Positions 1 to 10,700 of a stretch of DNA of 17,473 nucleotides are shown piece by piece. Each line of letters starts with the position of its first letter. Position 1 is the stretch's first letter. The stretch is from Goniomonas avonlea (lineage: Eukaryota > Cryptophyceae > Goniomonadida > Goniomonadaceae), in NCBI GenBank assembly GCA_003573635.1, contig QUTJ01031759.1, positions 1-17,473 on the forward strand, given 5' to 3'. Made by a program: the position numbers and the translations under genes. Under the pieces are notes generated by a model. That model had not been told where the DNA came from and made no database searches. It worked only from the letters and a program-made list of their open reading frames with translations.

Positions 1-278
1 CGAATCAGCGTGAGCACCGAGTGCAACGAGAAGTCGTCGATGAAGGAGACGTAGTACTTGTANCCTCGCNCNGNTNGNACAAGTGGTCCGGCAACATCCA
101 TGTGCACCCGCTCGTTCAGTCGCACCGCCCGTGACATCGGACCGCCAAATGGCTTTCGCAGTGCTCTTCCAGCCTTGCATCTCACCTCACATCCAACTAC
201 TAGACAAGCCGTTGGATGCTCGAGACATTCCACGGCTTGTCTAGTGGAATGTGAAGCGAGTTGTCGCGTAGCGAACTA
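1..278 (-). mobile_element. Ty1/copia-type retrotransposon fragment (integrase, partial, broken)
   Basis: On the minus strand, 278 down to about 75 reads a Cys/His-rich stretch, then GRALRKPFGGP and NERVHMDVAGPL, which is the junction between the zinc-binding region and the integrase core of copia-class polyproteins. After the ambiguous bases (62-77) the reading resumes one frame over as KYYVSFIDDFSLHSVLTLI, the conserved start of the core with the F-I-D-D-F segment. The fragment is open at the left edge, so the core and reverse transcriptase would lie outside the window. An in-frame stop lies just upstream of about 278. The frame change coincides with five N bases, so it may be a sequencing fault rather than decay. 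No LTR is visible. Integrase function is established family knowledge; activity here is unlikely. Confidence 0.82.
191..250. repeat. Twin hairpins with mutually complementary loops
   Basis: ATCCAAC (191-197) pairs with GTTGGAT (211-217), and ATTCCAC (227-233) pairs with GTGGAAT (244-250). The loop of the first holds TAGACAAGCC (201-210), the exact reverse complement of GGCTTGTCTA (234-243) in the loop of the second. The same bases can instead form one long imperfect hairpin centred on the palindrome CTCGAG (219-224). It overlaps the integrase fragment. Confidence 0.8.
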
Positions 279-318
279 GCGACGAGCTAGCTCACTGGCG
301 GACCAGTGGCGTTCGCTA
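269..318. repeat. Nested inverted repeat
   Basis: Outer arms TAGCGAAC (269-276) and GTTCGCTA (311-318) are perfect reverse complements. Inside them CACTGG (293-298) and CCAGTG (303-308) form a second stem with a four-base loop. Confidence 0.75.
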
Positions 319-328
319 GGGTCGGAGG

Positions 329-344
329 CTATCTGGCGAGATAG
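329..344. repeat. Short hairpin
   Basis: CTATCT (329-334), loop GGCG, AGATAG (339-344). Perfect six-base stem, one of a series of hairpins between 191 and 662. Confidence 0.6.
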
Positions 345-360
345 GGGTGGATTGGATTTG

Positions 361-427
361 GAATTCAAGAGGGACGGCAACGTGCCGTTTCACGCTCTTG
401 AATTCCGGACCGCGCAGTGGCTGCGCG
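361..427. repeat. Nested hairpin followed by a GC-rich hairpin
   Basis: GAATTCAAGAG (361-371) and CTCTTGAATTC (395-405) form a perfect 11-bp stem. Within it ACGGCA (374-379) and TGCCGT (383-388) form an inner stem with a three-base loop. Immediately after, CGCGCAG (411-417) and CTGCGCG (421-427) form a 7-bp stem around TGG. Confidence 0.75.
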
Positions 428-591
428 TTCGTCTCGTTCTTGGTGTGTACTCCAGTTGACTGACACTGTGTCTGTGTTTGGGGGGTGGGAGTGTGCTTGT
501 CATCGTGTTTGTGCTGTGCAATGTGCGAAACAACAACCACACAGTGGTGAAATGGGAGAGAGTGTGAGAGAGGGATTGTGTGACGGAGTCA

Positions 592-662
592 GAGTAGCTA
601 GTGCAAGCGTTAGCACGTAGCTTACTCCAATTTAGGGTCTCACGCCGAGCGAGGAGACGCTC
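592..662. repeat. Bulged hairpin and small hairpin
   Basis: GAGT-A-GCTA-GTGC (592-604) faces GCAC-G-TAGC-TT-ACTC (613-627): three helical blocks with small bulges and an eight-base loop. GAGCG (647-651) and CGCTC (658-662) follow as a small separate stem. The shape is not a tRNA. Confidence 0.6.
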
Positions 663-1090
663 AGCAGAATTCGAACGGCGCTGTTTGCTCCGTTTTTTGC
701 ACCATCACTAGGGATGGGAACGTTGGGACTTGTCGCGAGCGATGGTGTTTCGGGTGGGGGGTGGTTGGTGGGTGGGGTGCTTCAGTTGCCGCGCTGCAGT
801 TTGACTTTACTTCGGGCGGTGGTGTGTTTTTTGCGTTGGTGTTGTGTGCTCGTGGCACACTGGGTGGACCCCAGGACAGAGTCACGGAAGACTAGTATCT
901 GTGATGCCTTCTACTACACTAGCACTTGCACCCCCACTCTCCATTTCTTGTTGTCTGTTTTGCATTTTGCACAGCAACAGTCAGTCAAAGCAAACACATC
1001 AACAAATCCGACACGGCTCTGTGTCAGATTCAAATCTGTGGCCTCGCCCCCGGGTAGCTATACAGTCAGTCACCTAACTGTGTGCTGTGT
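663..1090. other. Gene-poor spacer
   Basis: The stretch is GT-rich on the plus strand with short open frames only. None shows conserved motifs, and I find no splice-consistent coding run. It lies between the hairpin cluster and the 14-nt tandem repeat, downstream of the 3' end of the large minus-strand gene. No clear polyadenylation hexamer was found. Confidence 0.5.
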
Positions 1091-1176
1091 CTAGACAAGA
1101 CGACGTCTTGCCAAGACACTAGACAAGACACTAGACAAGACACTAGACAAGACACGAGACAAGACACAAGACAAGC
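1091..1176. repeat. 14-nt tandem repeat, unit close to ACACTAGACAAGAC
   Basis: About five copies of a 14-base unit run head to tail, starting with a small palindrome CAAGAC-GAC-GTCTTG (96-bp register 1096-1110). The array ends in AGACAAGCCGTGGAATG, a motif also found in reverse orientation inside the integrase fragment near 231-250 and, slightly altered, in direct orientation at 201-218. Confidence 0.85.
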
Positions 1177-1350
1177 CGTGGAATGCTACGATGGCTGTGA
1201 GGAGGGGGTGAAGGATTGGAAGGATGTCAACCCTCATCCCCTACTCATTCGGAGTGCTGCGAGAGTTCTGATTCTTGGTGCCTGTTTTAGGAACAGAAAG
1301 CTGCAATGTATTGAAAACAAAGAAACCTCAAATTCGAGGTGAACCAGGTG

Positions 1351-1702
1351 TCACGTGTCCGTCGGCGTTGCTACCACTGCTCCTGGACAAGGATTTAGCG
1401 TTTGGCTGTTTTGGAGAGGGTACACAAAAGAAAGAGCAAATGTGGGGTTTGAAAAGAATTTTGCTGTTCGCGAGCAATCATGTTCGCAGCTGAGGATCGC
1501 ACCAGTGGAGCCTGCAGCGGAGAAAACTCCGAGAGGGAGGTCGTCGAAGGGGCCGGAAGGGGGTTCATGACCTTGCACAGCATAAAGCAGCCCGAGACGG
1601 CCGACAGCCCACAGACTGCCAGGTCGCCCACCGCCACCAGCATCAGTCCACACGAGCCGAGGAGGCGTGTTGTCTTGTACCACCCAAGTCCGAGGCACAC
1701 AC
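1351..1702 (-). CDS. Exon 50: C-terminal end of Vps62-like domain and stop
   Basis: Completes arginine and reads CVPRTWVVQDNTPPRLVWTD, then GSLWAVGRLGLLYAVQGHEP. The frame stays open through a less conserved tail to TGA at 1351-1353. The conserved part ends near GVFSAAG; the remaining 50 residues could be non-coding if a further intron begins at GTGCGA after about 1514. Confidence 0.8.
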
Positions 1703-4700
1703 CTGAGATGAGAGAGGGTCAATTAAACAGGGGTGCACACATGCCTTGTCTTGTCGTGGATCATCACAGAACCAACAACCTGCCTCACGTTGTGCAGCAG
1801 ATTCGACAACGCTGGAGGAAAAGAACAAAATTATCCAAAATACGGAAGCAAAAAAATTCATACCGAACAGTCGTTGGAGGGGGAGGGTCCGAGGTGACGG
1901 TGACAACCATTCCGAGGGCAACGTGAGCTTGCGTCGGCGGGACAGGCCTCCAAATGAACAAAGGACTGTCGCCTGACAGCGACGACCACACCTGCGTGTC
2001 GTCTGTTGAGCAAGGGGAAAACTACAACTTCGTGCGAGAGACATGTTAAGCGTGCGACAGCTGGACAAAATGATCAACAGCAGTCTAGCCCGGCCACAAT
2101 ACACGAGTTGGACTGAGCTGGATGTTGGAGTTGAGGTAATGAGAGTTGAACACTGGCAGCTACAGGCTTGGCTAGCATTCTGGCAGACACTCTCTCAGCT
2201 TGAAACTCAGTCAGAACAAACCAGTCCATCAAGACCAGAAATAAAAGGACACAGGCAACCAACGACCCACCAGTTTGAACTGCACTGGCGTTGGCATCAA
2301 GAAGTTCACGTGTGCTTCATCCAGCATCTTGGACCGAGCCAACCGACCCTTGAGCTTGTCTGTGACCTGTTGCATGTCGATTGTAAATATTGACACATTG
2401 GGGACTGAGGAAGGCCGCCAGAAGGCGTGAAATAAATCGGGTACCTTGACAACCATGCCTTTCATGTCAGGTGGAGGCTTGTTTTTCTCAGGAAGACCGA
2501 AACCGGAAGCGCAGTAATGGCCCACACACAGGGTCAACGAGTTGCGTGAGAGCACAGACTTCTCGATTTTTGGGACCCAAACTGACGCATCACGCCGTGA
2601 CCCAGTCCCTTTGGACGTCCACAGCGGTCGCCATTGCTTCACGGGCTTAATCTGCAAGCAAAATTCAATTCAAGACGTCTCCATGGTTTGGGCCGCCCTA
2701 CGGACCCAGTCGCAAATGCTGCGGGAGGATCGTGCGACCCAAATCACTGCTGTTGGACACCGTAACAATCACTGCGTCTTGCTAACATGACAAAATCCAT
2801 GTTTGGGAGACTCCTTGGGATTAAATGGCGACACCTCTTTTCTGTCTGAGTCTCATCGAGTTTGGGAATGGGTAGGTATGTGTTCGATCTGAAGTGCCAC
2901 AGGAAATGAAATGCACTCAGTGTTCACGGAGTATCTCAAGGAACACAACGTACGGTGGCGGTCATGCCCTTGAGTGCCTCGTCCGCGATTGTCTCCACCT
3001 TGGTCACCACGCTCGCTTCACGTCCCTTGTAAAGTTCTTCAATTTCCTTGGGTAAGATCTCTTCCACGACCGCAGCATCGCGACGAGCGGACCGCTGTCA
3101 CCAAGGTGAGCCGCAGTGTGGGGGGCAGTGTGGGGGCAGTGTGGGGGGGCAGTGTGAGCCAATGGTAGCCTTTGGCGTGGACCGGCGCTGCTGACGACAG
3201 CAAAGCACCGACAGATGCAATTGTGCGGTATGCGTGTCGGGGATAGTGAGAAGTATGAAAAGAAGCAGAAGAAGTATGAGCTCGTTGCTCCACCTCTGTC
3301 TGACGCTAGATTAGAACCCTTTCATCGCTATTCTCCCTCCCTCTCATTAATTCTCGCCACAAATTCGAGGAAAACATTTCCTACTTCTAAATTCCTACTT
3401 CTCAATTCTTTACTGCTTGAAGCAGCATTATTCATAGCTTACGCACATCATCTTGGTCGGCCTGGTCTTCTTCGGTTTCATCTCCTCCGTCAGGGGTGAA
3501 GGTCGCCTCGAAGTCAACAAACCGAATACGGCCTTCTCCACTGCAGCAGTCTCAATTTGCAAGGTCTAAGACGCAGGGAGACAGGGGGACAGGGAGAACG
3601 GGCACAGGGAGACGAGGCACAGGGGGACGGGGTGGGACACAGGGAGGGAAACGGGGGGGGGGCAGGGAGACCGGACACAAGGAGACGGGGCACAGACCGG
3701 GTGGATAAAGCAGGTATGACAACTCCACACCCTCCCCCCACAGTGCCGCACACCCACTCACACACCTGCGGTCAACGTGGCGAACAATGGCGTAGATGTC
3801 CGGTGGCTGCAGGTCAAGACCAAGCCATTCTAACCCTGCCCACAGCTCCCCACACGACAGCAAACCGTCGCGATTGTGGTCGAATGCCTGGGTTACTCGT
3901 AAAAAACAACTTGTCGGTCCATTTCCTGCCATTTGGCACTCTCACACATGGATCAACAACAAATCTGAGCTTCCACTGTGGGCAGATACATTTACATTTC
4001 TGAGTCCTTGCTGCCCGCTCGGTGTCCGCAGCATGCAGCGCTGACACGAGGATGCTCACGGACAAGGGAAAGTACAAGGAAGTGTGGTCCAGCTCTCACT
4101 TCCTGCATTTCACCCACAACAGCGATGAGAACGCGCACCCGGAAGGCGTCGAGGGGCATCATGCCGCGGGCGCGGAGACGGACACGGACAGCAGACAGCA
4201 CCGCGCGAAACTCAAGAAGAACTGTCTCGTCCTCGGCTCGAACCGCGACTCCCACCGCGGTTGGTTGCCAAGGAATCTACAAAGCCATTAGTCACTTACA
4301 AGGCAACAGACTCAACAAGAGCTTCTCCACGGAATAAAGCCAGGCAACAATAGGAGGGACCTTGCAACCCAGGCAACAATAGGAGGGACCTTGCAACAAA
4401 CCAACAAAAGATCGGACGGTCGCGACAGCAAGGCGGGTGGGATCGGTCTGCACTCACACTCAGAATTGTGGGGGGAGGGTAGTGCATTGAGATGCATCGG
4501 CGGGCGACGGGAGGGTAATGTGAGGAGTTTGAGGAGGGTAATCAGAGAAGATGGAGAGGATGTGAGAAAGTTGGGAGCGGAAATGAGAGGAGGTGGGGAG
4601 TAGTGGGACAAGTCGGGAGCAGTGTGGAACCAGAGGCGGTGGAGAGGAGGTCGTGCGTGTGGGGCGCACCCTGGGGCGGCGGCGGCAGTCGCGAATCTCA

Positions 4701-7700
4701 TCAAACAGCGCAGCACGGGCAGCCGGAGGGCTGCGAGACAGCGCACGGACTAGCAACATCACCCCCCCCCAAGTGTAATGAGTCTCAGAGTTAAGAAACC
4801 GCAGGCACGACTCGGCCATGGCAACCTGGGGTAAGGGCGTGATGAGCGCTGTGACTGCTTGGGTCATTCTTCAGGAGACCAACAGCACGCAAAAACAAAG
4901 GCATGCCTTGCAGGAAAGCGACAAATGAAGTGCACAAGGGGCAAAGTGAGGGACGGGGGAACAAGTGCTCACCTGTAGGGGGGGTGCCTCCTTGAATCCA
5001 GGCGAGGTGTCAAGGCGGAGAGAGCAGGGCCCAACCCGCAATGCCATACAAGTCTGCGGACTGATCAGTCGCATCGTGAGCAGAAGCAGGGAGGCATGAT
5101 GGCCCAAATACACAACGAAGGACGCACGCTTGTGCCGGGAATGACAGGCTGGCCTTTGCGAAGGGAGTCGTGCATGTAGCCGCGCACGGTTTCGGCCTCG
5201 TCAAGGCTCAACGCGACGAACAAGCGACCCCTCTCAGCGAGGTGGAACTGGCCAGAGGTCACAAGCCCCGCGAACTCGCTCAGGTTCAGGCTCCCATCTT
5301 TGTCCTTGTCAGCGGCGGCGAGAACTTGTGCGACGTGTCTGCCGCCGGGTCAATGCTGAATCAACGCATCATGGACTCAGCGAAGTGATCAGAACAGAGT
5401 GGGATTCAAAAACCTGGCGCTATTGGGCAATTCACGAATGAAGCGTACTGAGTCAATTCAGCGGTGGCAGCAGCTGCCGCCTCAGCACCGTCGCAACCAA
5501 GCGCTCTCGCCTCCAGCGCTGATAAGGTTGGGTCCAACATGCGGAGGCCCTCTCGCAACTGCAGAGAAGTGAGGAACGCACAAGATCTACGGACAGGCGT
5601 CACGAAAAGGCAAGGTTGACTCGGCCTGAGACACCAATGGAACCTCCAGGCTACGGCAGCAAACAAGCAACACACCTCCTTGGGCCCCAACAATCCTTTC
5701 GCAGCTGTGTCGAGGAGGCCAAACACACGTTTGAGGCGATTCTGGCGACCACTTTCTCCTTGCTCAACAGCAGTCGCGGGTTGTGGAGTTGAAGCTGCCG
5801 CGGCACCAGCCTCCGCCCCTGCCGCCGTGGCTGGGACCGGCGCCTCGGCCTTGAACTTGGGGTCCTGCAGCGGGTCACAACCAGTCCAAGAGAGAGATGA
5901 TGAGGTCGACGATGGATGACTAGGACTCAAGCTTGATGAGGAGAAGTACCTTGGCAAGGAGCTCAGCGAAGGGCAAACGCTCCAGCTTGCTGGGGTCGGG
6001 AACGACCTCGAGCACAGCGACAACGTTCTTGAGTCGGCGGTGCGCCGTGAGGCACCACACACGATGGAACAAATTATCTGACATCATAAGGTGTTCCGGA
6101 AAGGCGACTGGCCGCCCGCCTTTCTTGATGATCATGTCGCGGTAGACATACATCTGTTGACGAGTGCAGTGTCACAGCTGGGACACCTCCACAGGGATGC
6201 GGTGAGATATCAGAGTCAGTTTCAGCGGCATCAGATCAGAGGCATCAAGAGTGAGCATTGTGGGGCGTATTCATCACGTGAAAAACAATTCCAGCGACTT
6301 GAGCAACTGACCTGATTGAGAGGGTAGAAGGAAGAGACCCCCCCGGGTGCCTTGGCAAGGGAGGAGAAGTGCCAAATACTGTGATCCTGCCGTTTCGTGC
6401 TGAACTTGCGTCTCGCCGGCTCCTGTTCGATTTCTTCGGCTTCTTGCTCCTGCTCTTGCTCCTGCTCCTGCTCCTGCTCCTAAAGCAACGCCAAGTGAGA
6501 CACGGCGTGAATTCCAGTGAGGCAACAAAGCGTTTGGGGTAGGACCTGGGTGCCACACATGCGGACGCGCCAGAATAACACCAAGGGCGGGGAAGCTTCA
6601 GCGTAGAGTCATTGAGACGTTGGGGAATGGCACGCGAGAGTTGGCAACAACGGCGTCGGCACGAAGACTCAGCGGGTGGAGGAAATTTGATCACTCAAGT
6701 GGGATGGCATGTGCACTCCACATGGCCAGTATAGATACCTGCTCCTGCTCCTGCTCCTGCTCCTGGAGCTGCTCAGCATTAAACACCCGCTCCTGATCTG
6801 GTGCCAGGTCCTCCTCCTCCGCCGCGCCGACACCAACCGCCGGCGCGCTCGCACGTGACAGGATGGCTTGCACAGCTTCCTTGTCACTTGCTGTCATCAG
6901 CAGGGTCTCGTGCTGCCGAGCCAAAGATTGCATCACCTGTCAGTTTGCATCACTCGTGAGAGGGCACATTACAATCGGAAAAGAAGGAGCACGGTTATGA
7001 GAGTGCGGGCACCAGCACGGTTATGAGACATGCGAATTCTCGTGAGCCGTCGATTGTTATGTCTTGGTCAAAAATAAATCATGCGGGGCGGATCTGATGC
7101 TTTTGGCAGACCTCGATGGCCTTGCGAGGGGCGGGGACAGAGTTTTCAACAGCGAAGTCGACCCGCTCCCGGAACACATCCACACTTCGCTCAAGCAAAT
7201 CCTGCAGCTGCGGAACATGTCAAGAGGAACACCTCAAGTCCATGCAGTCTTCGCGCGAGCGTAAATCTCGGTAGAAGAGCGTCATACAGCATTGTGAAAT
7301 CACGACATCAGCACAGGCCATACAGCATTGCACATCTCGACGCAGATGACACGTGGACTGCTTTGAGTAAGTTTCCAATTCTAGAAAACACAGACACCTC
7401 GAGAGTTCCAGCATCAACAGGGTTGCCCTCGATTGGCCGGTTGCCGACCTCGGAGTGGTTCATGCAGAGAAGGGTGAAAGCTGACTTCCGCCACACATTG
7501 CGGAGACACTGTTCCTGCGCTGAGAGGTTACTCTCGCCGCACGCTGAGACACTGGTCCTGCGCAGAGAGGGACTCGCCGGACCTCCAACCCAACATGCAA
7601 GTAGCGATCAACGTTGGTGTTCACAGAACCATTACTCAGACAAGCAACCTCACGAGGGAACACTTCAATGCCACAGGACGGAACACGTACAACAGCAACA

Positions 7701-10700
7701 TCCTCATTCGAGTCACAACTTAAAACCCTGGACCGCATCGCTTACATGAAGGAGTTGACTCTGTACTGTCTCAGTTCGCAACGAGTTCACCACCAACCAA
7801 GCCGCGATGGCGCACAAGGCTGATCTCCGCCCCTTCGCTGTCGACTGTGTCAGGACAGTTGCACCAAGGCTTGGAGGGCCAACAATCGACAATTGTTCCA
7901 TGTCTCAATCGATAAAGCGACGAGATAGGGGTGCTGGAGAAGGCGATGAATGCACGTCAACAGGAAAAGCCAAGTTGCAAGGAAGGAGATTGTCGGACCT
8001 AGGAGCTGCGAAGGCTCAGGGGACTGGGGAGCTGGGTGACCAGCAGCAAGAGCAGAGTGCGTGACAACGAGGGTGGCGACCTCCGGCGTGACGAGGAGCA
8101 TCACTCGCTGACCACGTCCAATGCCGCGCATCCGGAACGCAGCCTGTGACAGCTGTCACAATACGACGAAGATCGACCACACGTTTTTTTTTCAACATTA
8201 ATTTCGCTACCTTCATTCTCAACCCTTTGTTCGTATTCCATCTTCCTCGAACCATTTGGAGATCAACTTGATTTTTGCACCGCCCCTCGTCGGGCCTGCC
8301 TCACTGAGCTCACTGATCAATGAATGAAAGAAAGAAATAATCGATCTCCGTGATGGATCCCGTTGGATGCAACCACATGACCCACAAGCACTCGCACCCA
8401 CAGCACGTCAACTTCGAAAGGTTATTGCCTGGGCGTAGTCGCGGAAAGTCATGTCCTTGGACAGCGTGAGCGCAGCGCAGGCGTCCAAGGTGTGGTGAAT
8501 ATCTGTCCCCGTCGTGTGCACCTGTGTTGGCGAAGGTCAAAAGTGCCAAGTTGTCAAATCGAACAACGGCAGGCATGCCAGGGCGGACCTGATCATAGAA
8601 AGCAAAGCGCCGAGCCTTTGGAACACCACACTGTTCGAGGGGGAGGACCCGCAGGCCATCTCGGACAAGCACAACCTGCCGCGGGGTAAAACTTGACAGC
8701 AGGAGGCACAAATATGCCGGAGAGACGCAGCACACAAGGATGTTGCAGAGAAATCACACCTTGCGATCTTGCTTATCAAGGAAAACCACGCCCTCGCAGC
8801 CAGACAGCCCCTGGGTGAGCAAGAGTGTGGCAACCTGCAAGTGCAAGTTGAGACCACACGACGCCGTGCTTGACAAGTTCCGACGCTACAGCCACCCAAG
8901 TTTGGTCTCGTTCACACACATGCCACATAGGACTTCATTCATCGTGGGAACTTGCGCCGCAAGGCAGCCAAGGAAGGTCATAGAAGGCCAGCGAGGTCAA
9001 GCAATTTCATGCAAGGCCAAGGGAGGTCAGCAAGGTCAGGCAAGCTGCACGCAAGGTGAGCAAGGTCAGGCAAGGTCATGCCAAGATCATGCAAGGTCAC
9101 GCAAGGTCACGCAGGGCCTCACAAACAACAAGATCACAGTGGGGTCAATGGAGTGCAGCAAAAGATGACAGAGAGTGTGGAAGATCGACCTGTTGGTTGG
9201 TGAGGCCGGTGACAAGAGCACCGACATCGATCAGGGCCTTAAACGGAGGGTCAGCCGTGGCGACGCGGTGCAACAGCGAGCGGGCCGTCCAGTCTGATGC
9301 TGCCATTTCCAAACTCACCACCGACTCAGATGTCAGCAAGTGCAGGACCTGTTTGCCGCTCGGTAAGATTGGCGAACCATGCAAGGATGGTTCCAGACAT
9401 GGTTGTACATAATCAACCTCGTGAACATCAATATTTTAGCGGGGGCGTCACACTTGACAGAGCTTGGTGACAGCAGAAAGAAGAGACCACGAGATGGGCA
9501 AGGAGCGAGGCCATAATGTCAGACCTTGCCGTCAGTGCCCTTCTCGTAGCCGCATGCCCCCAGCTCCACTGGGAGCAAGTCGGAAGGGGTACCACTGTGA
9601 CACAACGTCAAACGCAAACGCCCAACAAAGCAGAGCATAAATGGAGGAGCTAGCGAGAAGCGGGAAGATGATTGTATCCGCGAACTGCTGGTCAAGACAA
9701 ACCAGGCGGCGCCAGATTTCATGCTAGATATTCAAAAAACATTCTCCACCTCTCACGCACCTGAAACCCAAACGGCGTCCAAACAGCATCCCACCACCCA
9801 ACTCTTGCCCACTCGCGCTCAGTTTCGTGCCCTGCCAGAGCGCACCGTCAAAAACGCATTGGTTCATCGCCTTTCCCGAGTTTTTGTCTCCTCACCAGGA
9901 GCCGATAAGGTCGACAATGACAGACAGCTGACAGGAGCAATTCCTCCCGCAAAGGGTAAGCTGCCTCGAAATTACACAACCACAACCACAACCACGCATG
10001 CCCGCACGCCTCCTCCTAGCCAACCTCGCGGGTCTCATAATCCAAGATCAGTTCCACCACCGACAGACAGAGAGAGAGACGACAGCGTTGCCGATGTAAT
10101 TCTTTCCCATGTTGTGAGGTCCTTGTCAGCAATGAGGAGGGACCGACCTGGTGCCGCATTTCCGAGGGGAAGACAAACTCGGTGAGGAAGTGGTGGATCA
10201 CCAGTGGCAGCCGCCGCAGCAGCCCGTACACAAGCTCAAATTGCTCGTCGTCCGAAAAGTCAATCAGGCGCAAAGGCCAAACCTGCACGAGTTCAATTCA
10301 TGGCAGTGCAAGTCCAGAATTCTCTCGTCACACATGGGATCTCAACCCCCCAATCGATTGAACATACGTCCGCAGTGCAGTGGTAGTGGTGTGGTGGAGT
10401 GGCAGGGTGTGAGTGGAGGTTGTGATGAGTGAACGGTGAGTGGAGTGGAGGGTGTGAGTGGAGGGAGTGAGGAGTGGAGTGTGTGGTGGAGTGGAGGTGT
10501 GGTGGAGTGGAGGGGTGTGGAGGAGTAGAGGGTGCGCTGAAGCACAGTTTGTGCTGGAGAGTAGTGTGCTGCAGCAGGCGGGTAGATTGTGTTTGTGGTG
10601 TCACGAGATCGGTCACCTCAGTGACACTGCCTTTGTCCTCAGGTTTCTCTTGGTCAGCAGGTAACAAAGTGTGGGCGGCAGCGGCAGCGGAGGTTGGTGT

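Noticed and set aside
592-662. tRNA-like cloverleaf
   Set aside because: Only one bulged stem and a small hairpin form; no T-loop, anticodon arm or acceptor pairing is present.
1082-1342. Plus-strand open frame with repeated D-T-R-Q
   Set aside because: The peptide simply translates the 14-nt tandem repeat and has no conserved sequence afterwards.
3557-4003. Plus-strand open frame of 148 codons
   Set aside because: Arg/Gly/Thr low complexity from the purine-rich minisatellite, overlapping the EF-hand exon on the other strand.
4853-4867. Start codon ATG at the head of exon 42's upstream open frame
   Set aside because: It is internal to the gene; the acceptor CTTACCCCAG at 4826 joins exon 41 in phase 0, so no new gene starts here.
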